Assembly: GCA_004294465.1 (NCBI GenBank)
Contig: REAV01000165.1
Coordinates: 1-13,875, forward strand
Source: Sphingobacteriia bacterium
GTDB taxonomy: Bacteria; Bacteroidota; Bacteroidia; Chitinophagales; Chitinophagaceae
Direction: 5' to 3'
Length of the DNA stretch: 13,875 bases
Numbering within the stretch: position 1 is the first letter of the stretch; each line of letters opens with the position of its first letter. Made by a program: the position numbers and the translations under genes. Below are positions 9,875 through 13,875 of the stretch, piece by piece. Below the pieces are notes generated by a model. The model saw nothing but the letters and a program-made list of their open reading frames with translations. It had not been told where the DNA came from and searched no databases.

Positions 9875-10621
9875 ATGGCACAGGAATGGCAAAAAGGAAT
9901 TGTTACGAAAATTATGGATGAAACCCATAGTACTAAAAGATATTGGATACAGATTCCGGAAATGGACAAGTTTGATTTTGCTCCAGGTCAGTTTGTAACA
10001 CTCGACCTTCCAATCCATGAACAAAAAAACAAGCGTTGGAGAAGTTATTCAATTGCATCTGCTCCCGATGGAACCAATACTATTGAATTGGTAATCGTAT
10101 TAAATGAATTTGGTTTAGGGACTCCTTATTTATTCAATGAGGTTACTGTAGGTTCCGAATTAACACTGAGAGGGCCTCAAGGTAAATTCACCATGCCTGA
10201 AACAATCGATAAAGATTTATATTTGATTTGTACAGGAACTGGTATTGCTCCTTTCCGTTCAATGGCTCATTATATTCATACTGCTAAACTTCCTCATCAG
10301 CAAGTGCATATTATTTTCGGATGCAGAAAATTTGAAGATGGTTTATATATTAACGAATTAAAAGCTTTGGAAAAGGAGTTGGTCGGATTTCATTTTCATC
10401 CTTGTTATTCAAGAGAAGAAAATATTACAGAAGGCCAGCACAAGGGATATGTTCACGATGTATATGAACAATTGTTAAATGCTTCTAGAACTTCGAATGG
10501 TGCTTTGCCTAACGCATATTTTTACCTCTGCGGTTGGAAGAACATGATCGATAGCGCCAAAGAAAAAATTGTGGCTCTTGGGTACGATAAAAAAGCAATT
10601 CATTTGGAGCTGTACGGTTAA
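9875..10621 (+). CDS. Ferredoxin--NAD(P) reductase-like FAD-binding oxidoreductase
   Basis: A 248-residue soluble flavoenzyme of the ferredoxin-NADP reductase superfamily, expected to move electrons between NAD(P)H and a carrier such as ferredoxin or flavodoxin. The N-terminal FAD-binding beta-barrel has RSYS (56-59) with SIASAP, plus LRGPQGKF (98-105). The C-terminal nucleotide-binding domain has GTGIAPFRS (121-129), the FGCR segment (148-151) and YLCGWKNMI (217-225). There is no 2Fe-2S ferredoxin domain; the protein ends shortly after the nucleotide fold with HLELYG. The length suits the stand-alone bacterial reductases. The electron partner and NADH/NADPH preference cannot be read from the sequence. 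ATG at 9875 gives the natural MAQEWQ start; no Shine-Dalgarno is visible. It is separated from the protease by a terminator, so it probably has its own promoter, and it is convergent with glyS (60-bp gap with no clear terminator). Confidence 0.9.
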   Translation: MAQEWQKGIVTKIMDETHSTKRYWIQIPEMDKFDFAPGQFVTLDLPIHEQKNKRWRSYSIASAPDGTNTIELVIVLNEFGLGTPYLFNEVTVGSELTLRGPQGKFTMPETIDKDLYLICTGTGIAPFRSMAHYIHTAKLPHQQVHIIFGCRKFEDGLYINELKALEKELVGFHFHPCYSREENITEGQHKGYVHDVYEQLLNASRTSNGALPNAYFYLCGWKNMIDSAKEKIVALGYDKKAIHLELYG

Positions 10622-10681
10622 CAGATAAATTAACGTATTAGCGAATCGGTTAAAAGTTTATTTGACTTGTTATCATCTCAT

Positions 10682-12148
10682 TTAACTTACCGCATTCAAC
10701 ACCAACTGCTTCACTTCACTTAATGCAATTCTTTCTTGTTTCATAGAATCGCGATAGCGAATGGTAACCATATTGTCTTCTTTGGTTTGATGGTCGATGG
10801 TTACGCAAAATGGTGTACCGATTGCATCCTGGCGACGATAACGTTTTCCAATGGCATCTTTCTCTTCGTAAAAACATTTGAAAGAACCTTTGCAATCATC
10901 CATTAATTGACGGGCAATTTCTGGTAATCCATCTTTTTTAACCAATGGAAGTATAGCTAATTTATTCGGTGCAATTTTAGCAGGTATTCTTAACACAGTT
11001 CTACTATCTGTTGTACCATCTTCTTTGGTAATGGTTTCTTCTTCATATCCATTACATAAGATCAATAAGAACATTCTATCTAGGCCAATAGAAGTTTCTA
11101 CAACATAAGGAATATAGTTGCCAAAAGGTTTGCCTGTTGTTTCATCTATATCGTTATCGAAATACTGCTGCTTCTTTTTACTGAATTCCTGATGGCTTTT
11201 TAGATCGAAATCAGTACGGCTATGAATGCCTTCTAATTCTTTAAATCCAAAAGGAAATTCAAATTCAATGTCTAATGCGGCATCGGCATAATGCGCCAAT
11301 TTAACATGGTTATGGAAACGGAATTTATCCGCAGGCAGGCCCAAACTCATATGCCATTTCATTCTTTCCTCTTTCCAGAAATTGTACCATTCCATTTGAG
11401 TGCCAGGTCTTACAAAAAATTGCATTTCCATTTGTTCAAATTCGCGCATGCGAAAAATAAACTGGCGAGCAACAATTTCATTGCGAAAAGCCTTGCCTGT
11501 TTGTGCAATACCAAAAGGAATTTTCATCCTGGCGGTCTTTTGCACATTTAGGAAATTAACGAAAATCCCTTGGGCTGTTTCTGGTCTTAAATAAATGGTA
11601 TCTGATTCTTCAGCAACCGAACCCAGTTGAGTAGAGAACATTAAATTAAATTGACGAATCTCCGTCCAGTTTCCTGTTCCACTAACCGAACAAACAATCT
11701 TATTGTCAGTAAGTAATTGCTTCAATCCTACAAAATCATCAGCACCCAATAATTGCTCCATTTGAGTAATAATGGCATCTGCTCCTGCATTATCACCAGC
11801 TTCCCTTAATTGATCTGCTTTGGCTTCAATCAAATGATCTACACGGTACCTTTTTTGACTGTCTTTATTATCGATCATCGGATCGCTGAAATTATCCACG
11901 TGCCCGCTTGCCTTCCAGGTAGTTGGATGCATAAAAATTGCCGCATCAATACCTACAATATTATCATGTAGTTGAGTCATGCTCTTCCACCAATAATCGC
12001 GGATATTCTTTTTTAATTCAGAACCATTGGGGCCATAATCGTAAACAGCACTTAAGCCGTCGTAAATTTCACTGCTTGGAAATACAAAGCCATATTCTTT
12101 GGCATGCGATATAATTGCTTGAAAGGTATTTTCGGTAGTATTACTCAT
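10682..12148 (-). CDS. glyS: Glycine--tRNA ligase (class II, homodimeric type)
   Basis: Charges tRNA-Gly with glycine in the cytoplasm. 488 residues, the single-chain alpha2 form (sometimes named glyQS), not the alpha/beta two-gene form. N-terminal YGFVFPSSEIYDG and YDYGPNG (36-42) are family hallmarks, followed by motif 1 region around 45-80. A middle insertion spans roughly 95-160. Class II motif 2 lies at IAQTGKAFRNEI and onward (214-245, with RMREFEQMEMQFF) and motif 3 at ETSIGLDRMFL (351-361). The C-terminal anticodon-binding domain starts near APNKLAILPL (393-402) and runs to about 485, including RYRRQDAIGTPFCVTID. No defects are visible. ATG at 12146-12148. It is last in the dtd/mazG-like/glyS minus-strand run, 41 bp after the mazG-like stop, with a separate -7 box in that gap. 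Confidence 0.97.
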   Translation of the reverse strand: MSNTTENTFQAIISHAKEYGFVFPSSEIYDGLSAVYDYGPNGSELKKNIRDYWWKSMTQLHDNIVGIDAAIFMHPTTWKASGHVDNFSDPMIDNKDSQKRYRVDHLIEAKADQLREAGDNAGADAIITQMEQLLGADDFVGLKQLLTDNKIVCSVSGTGNWTEIRQFNLMFSTQLGSVAEESDTIYLRPETAQGIFVNFLNVQKTARMKIPFGIAQTGKAFRNEIVARQFIFRMREFEQMEMQFFVRPGTQMEWYNFWKEERMKWHMSLGLPADKFRFHNHVKLAHYADAALDIEFEFPFGFKELEGIHSRTDFDLKSHQEFSKKKQQYFDNDIDETTGKPFGNYIPYVVETSIGLDRMFLLILCNGYEEETITKEDGTTDSRTVLRIPAKIAPNKLAILPLVKKDGLPEIARQLMDDCKGSFKCFYEEKDAIGKRYRRQDAIGTPFCVTIDHQTKEDNMVTIRYRDSMKQERIALSEVKQLVLNAVS

Positions 12149-12155
12149 AGAGGCG

Positions 12156-12163
12156 CAAAAATA
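12156..12163 (-). promoter_or_regulatory. Candidate -7 promoter element immediately upstream of glyS
   Basis: On the minus strand this reads TATTTTTG, an exact TAnnTTTG match, followed by CGCCTCT and then the glyS ATG. The box ends 7 bp before the start codon, so a start site at the usual distance would give an almost leaderless mRNA. No TTG lies at 19-21 bp upstream. The alternative is that glyS is transcribed only from further upstream with dtd. Confidence 0.45.
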
Positions 12164-12189
12164 AGTGATTCCAATTTTAAAAGGACATC

Positions 12190-12534
12190 CTATTGCAACT
12201 TATCGTTTTGTTGGTGTCGGTCTTTATCTCGCTGGGTCTTTTTGGCCATATTTTTCTCCAATGCCTTGGTTAAGTCAACCCCGGTTTGATTGGCCAAACA
12301 AATCAATACCCAGAGAACATCGGCCATTTCATCGGCCAAATCATGGCCTTCATCGGATTTTTTGAAAGACTGTTCCCCATATTTACGAACCATTATACGG
12401 CTTAACTCCCCCACTTCTTCCATTAAAATGCCCAAATTGGTGAGTTCATTGAAATACCTCACTCCAATGGTTTTGATCCACTGATCTACCTGTTCTTGAG
12501 CTGCTGCAATGGTTAATATGTTCTTTTCATTCAT
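12190..12534 (-). CDS. MazG-like nucleotide pyrophosphohydrolase
   Basis: A 114-residue all-alpha NTP pyrophosphatase, single-domain MazG-like type. Such enzymes hydrolyse (d)NTPs or non-canonical nucleotides to the monophosphate and PPi. The metal-binding helices are visible as EEVGEL (39-44) and LADEMADVLW (66-75), with Glu69 and Asp72 in the ExxD half, which matches the EExxE ... ExxD pattern. The tail after residue 95 is short and charged (KKTQRDKDRHQQNDK). It is much shorter than two-domain E. coli MazG (about 260 residues), so the preferred nucleotide is unknown. ATG at 12532-12534 is immediately preceded by an in-frame TGA, which fixes the start. It is probably co-transcribed behind dtd (125-bp gap filled by a heptad array) and ahead of glyS (41 bp). 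The start codon itself lies inside the last heptad. Confidence 0.88.
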   Translation of the reverse strand: MNEKNILTIAAAQEQVDQWIKTIGVRYFNELTNLGILMEEVGELSRIMVRKYGEQSFKKSDEGHDLADEMADVLWVLICLANQTGVDLTKALEKNMAKKTQRDKDRHQQNDKLQ

Positions 12535-12660
12535 AATTCTTCATTTATAATTCATAACTCTTATCCTGTATCTTATATCTTTTATCTTTTATCTCTTATC
12601 TTTTATCTCTTATCTTTTATCTCTTATCTTTTATCTCTTATCTTTTATCTCTTAATTCAT
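12528..12660. repeat. Heptanucleotide array, 19 in-register 7-bp units, core five perfect 14-mers
   Basis: The whole gap between dtd and the mazG-like gene can be read as 19 contiguous 7-mers. The core 12584-12653 is ATCTTTT-ATCTCTT repeated five times without error (70 bp). Units on the mazG side decay (ATCTTTT, ATCTTAT, ATCCTGT, AACTCTT) into AATTCAT/CATTTAT/AATTCTT/CATTCAT. AATTCAT caps the core at the dtd end (12654-12660) and recurs at 12549-12555. On the transcribed strand the units read AAAAGAT/AAGAGAT and are purine-rich. All three frames contain stops, so it is noncoding. Confidence 0.9.
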
Positions 12661-13112
12661 CACTCCTTATTCTTACTATCGATAATTATCGTAACTGGCC
12701 CATCATTGATCAAGCTCACCTGCATATCAGCCCCGAAAATCCCTGTCTGTATAGGTTTGCCCAAATCAGCACTTATTTGTTGAATCAATTGTTCGTATAA
12801 TGGAATGGCTATTGCTGGCTTAGATGCTTTGATATAAGAGGGACGATTTCCCTTTTGAGTACTTGCATGCAAAGTGAATTGACTGATTAATAAAATGCCT
12901 CCGCCAATCTCTTTTACGGAACAGTTCATTATTCCTGCTGCATCATTGAAAATCCTGAGATTGACCATTTTATTAGAAAGCCATTGAATGTCTTCAATGG
13001 TATCAGCATCTTCTATGCCTACCAATACCATCAATCCTTGCTCTATTGCACCATTGATTTTTCCCTCGATACTTACTGAGGCATTGGATACCCGCTGAAT
13101 AACTACACGCAT
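12660..13112 (-). CDS. dtd: D-aminoacyl-tRNA deacylase
   Basis: Cleaves D-amino acids, and also mischarged glycine, from tRNA in the cytoplasm, keeping D-residues out of protein. 150 residues, the normal length. The start was set at ATG 13110-13112 (MRVVIQRVSNASV), the conserved family N-terminus. The frame extends 32 codons further upstream but that part is not family-like and runs into the divergent gene. Signature motifs: SQFTL (77-81) followed by KGNRPSY (87-93), and the cross-subunit Gly-cisPro motif at NDGPV (136-140). DTD works as a homodimer through that Gly-Pro. The TGA stop overlaps the first base of the heptad array. It is first in the dtd/mazG-like/glyS run and divergent from the ArfB-type gene with 30 bp between start codons. 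Confidence 0.97.
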   Translation of the reverse strand: MRVVIQRVSNASVSIEGKINGAIEQGLMVLVGIEDADTIEDIQWLSNKMVNLRIFNDAAGIMNCSVKEIGGGILLISQFTLHASTQKGNRPSYIKASKPAIAIPLYEQLIQQISADLGKPIQTGIFGADMQVSLINDGPVTIIIDSKNKE

Positions 13113-13142
13113 TGCTTGATTTTTTATCCGAAATTTGACCCT

Positions 13143-13550
13143 ATGAAGATAGATATTAGCAAGGAAATTCAGTTTCAAACAGCTAGAAGTGGTGGAAAAG
13201 GAGGCCAAAACGTGAATAAGGTAGAAACCATGGTAGAAGGAAGGTGGTTAGTGGCCGAATCTTTGCTTTTTTCAGAAGAACAGAAAACAATAATTTCTGA
13301 AAAATTAGCCAATAGAATTACAGGGGAAGGCTATTTATTGGTAAAATCCCAGGAAGAAAGGTCTCAATTGGGTAATAAGGCAATTGTAATAGAAAAGATC
13401 AACCATTTAGTGATAAGAGCTTTAGAAAAGCAGAGACCCAGAAAAGCAACAAAGCCCACCAAGGCATCCAAGGAAAAAAGAATTGAATCTAAAAAGAAGA
13501 TAGGCACTAATAAAGTTTTTAGAAAAAAAATTGATACGCGTAACCTATAG
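13143..13550 (+). CDS. arfB: ArfB-type peptidyl-tRNA hydrolase (ribosome rescue factor)
   Basis: A 135-residue protein of the ArfB/YaeJ class I release-factor-like family. It enters stalled ribosomes lacking a stop codon and hydrolyses peptidyl-tRNA without codon recognition. The catalytic GGQ lies at residues 20-22 in SGGKGGQNVNKVET. The domain continues through LANRITGEG and ERSQLGNKAIVIEKI. There is no codon-recognition domain. The C-terminal tail from about residue 98 is strongly basic (KATKPTKASKEKR, then KKKIGTNKVFRKK), as needed to sit in the empty mRNA channel. I start it at ATG 13143 because MKIDISKEIQF matches the family N-terminus; an in-frame ATG at 13116 would add nine unconserved residues (MIFYPKFDP) and leave only 3 bp to dtd. 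No clear terminator separates it from the flippase gene. Confidence 0.92.
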   Translation: MKIDISKEIQFQTARSGGKGGQNVNKVETMVEGRWLVAESLLFSEEQKTIISEKLANRITGEGYLLVKSQEERSQLGNKAIVIEKINHLVIRALEKQRPRKATKPTKASKEKRIESKKKIGTNKVFRKKIDTRNL

Positions 13551-13615
13551 CAAAACATTATTTTTACTGAATAACTATTAAGAACTTAAATAATTGAAAT
13601 CATAAATAAAGAGCA

Positions 13616-13875
13616 TTGAGCGAAATAAAAAAATTAGCGAGTCAAACCATGTGGTACGGAATTCCTTCAATTACAAGAAGGTTTCTTGGATACTTAATGA
13701 ATCTTTCCCTACCCTTATTTTTTGCTCAACCAGCAGTTACTGCAGATCTAACTCAGGTATATGCAATTATACCATTTCTAAATGTTTTGTTTACTTATGG
13801 ATTGGAAACTGCTTATTTCCGTTTCAGCAAAGAAGAGGATCCAAAAAAACTATATAGTACTTTATCATTATCGCT
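13616..13875 (+). CDS. Wzx-like polysaccharide/lipopolysaccharide flippase, N-terminal 86 codons (runs off window)
   Basis: The N-terminal part of a multi-helix inner-membrane lipid-linked oligosaccharide exporter (polysaccharide biosynthesis / MOP-type flippase). The frame gives SEIKKLASQTMWYG, then a first hydrophobic segment (about 12-37) and a second (about 48-68, YAIIPFLNVLFTYGLETAYF), followed by RFSKEEDPKKLYSTLSLS, a pattern typical of Bacteroidota flippases of this family. An in-frame TAA at 13607-13609 leaves no upstream ATG. The only full-length start is TTG at 13616-13618. The first ATG (13649) would delete 11 residues (through SEIKKLASQT) that I recall as conserved. The 3' part lies beyond base 13875. 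Substrate is unknown. The 65-bp gap after the rescue-factor gene is AT-rich, without a clear promoter or terminator. Confidence 0.82.
   Translation, partial: MSEIKKLASQTMWYGIPSITRRFLGYLMNLSLPLFFAQPAVTADLTQVYAIIPFLNVLFTYGLETAYFRFSKEEDPKKLYSTLSLS

Noticed and set aside
10622..10681. Terminator between the convergent reductase and glyS genes
   Set aside because: I could not find a stem with a following T run on either strand; the 60 bp look plain and AT-rich.
12104..12484. Plus-strand open frames opposite glyS and the mazG-like gene
   Set aside because: They are antisense to conserved coding regions, overlap each other in different frames and show no family features.
12528..12660. CRISPR array
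   Set aside because: Units are 7 bp with no spacers and no cas genes nearby; this is a tandem heptamer repeat.
13116..13142. ATG at 13116 as start of the ArfB-type gene
   Set aside because: It adds MIFYPKFDP, which does not resemble family N-termini, and leaves 3 bp to the dtd start. ATG 13143 fits better.
13113..13208. Upstream extension of dtd by 32 codons
   Set aside because: The extension is not family-like, overlaps the start of the arfB gene, and the conserved DTD N-terminus MRVVIQRV starts at 13112.
13651..13857. Plus-strand open frame of 68 codons at the right end
   Set aside because: It is out of frame with the flippase coding sequence covering the same bases; its product is Ser/Cys-rich with no domain.

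Overview
The window reads as a low-GC chromosomal segment of a Bacteroidota bacterium, most likely from the Chitinophagales/Chitinophagaceae. That placement is inferred from four things: the large subtilase with a type IX secretion (T9SS) C-terminal sorting domain, the single-chain class II glycyl-tRNA synthetase, TAnnTTTG-type -7 promoter elements, and the near absence of Shine-Dalgarno sequences. Apart from the protease/lipoprotein pair and one small odd protein, the genes are chromosomal housekeeping genes. I see no phage, IS element, CRISPR array, tRNA or rRNA.

Layout, left to right. (1) 1-1551: the 3' part of gyrB (+). It is followed by a 68-residue protein (1630-1836, +) that looks like a DUF5679-type zinc ribbon stripped of most of its cysteines, and by a rho-independent terminator. 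(2) 1910-5329: mfd (-), the transcription-repair coupling factor, with its own -7 box. Upstream on the same strand is a small lipoprotein (5391-5888, -). (3) 5974-9780: a 1268-residue secreted subtilase (+), divergent from the lipoprotein. An 85-bp region holding a 9-bp-arm dyad separates the two. (4) 9875-10621: a ferredoxin reductase-like FAD/NAD(P) oxidoreductase (+), preceded by a strong terminator hairpin whose stem sequence recurs further down, including at the start codon. (5) 10682-13112: a minus-strand run transcribed dtd, then a MazG-like pyrophosphohydrolase, then glyS. A 19-unit heptanucleotide array fills the dtd/mazG-like gap. (6) 13143-13550: an ArfB-type ribosome-rescue peptidyl-tRNA hydrolase (+), divergent from dtd with only 30 bp between start codons. 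(7) 13616-13875: the first 86 codons of a Wzx-like polysaccharide flippase (+), probably with a TTG start, running off the window.

The right half clusters translation-fidelity functions: glycine charging (GlyS), deacylation of D-aminoacyl and mischarged glycyl-tRNA (DTD) and rescue of stalled ribosomes (ArfB), with a nucleotide-cleaning enzyme among them. The left half clusters DNA topology and repair (GyrB, Mfd). The centre is an envelope/secretion pair (lipoprotein and T9SS protease). I did not find a clearly new multi-gene system. The signals most worth a second look are the heptad array, the cysteine-poor ribbon protein, the displaced catalytic Asp in the protease, the divergent-promoter dyad and the repeated start-codon mimic upstream of the reductase gene.
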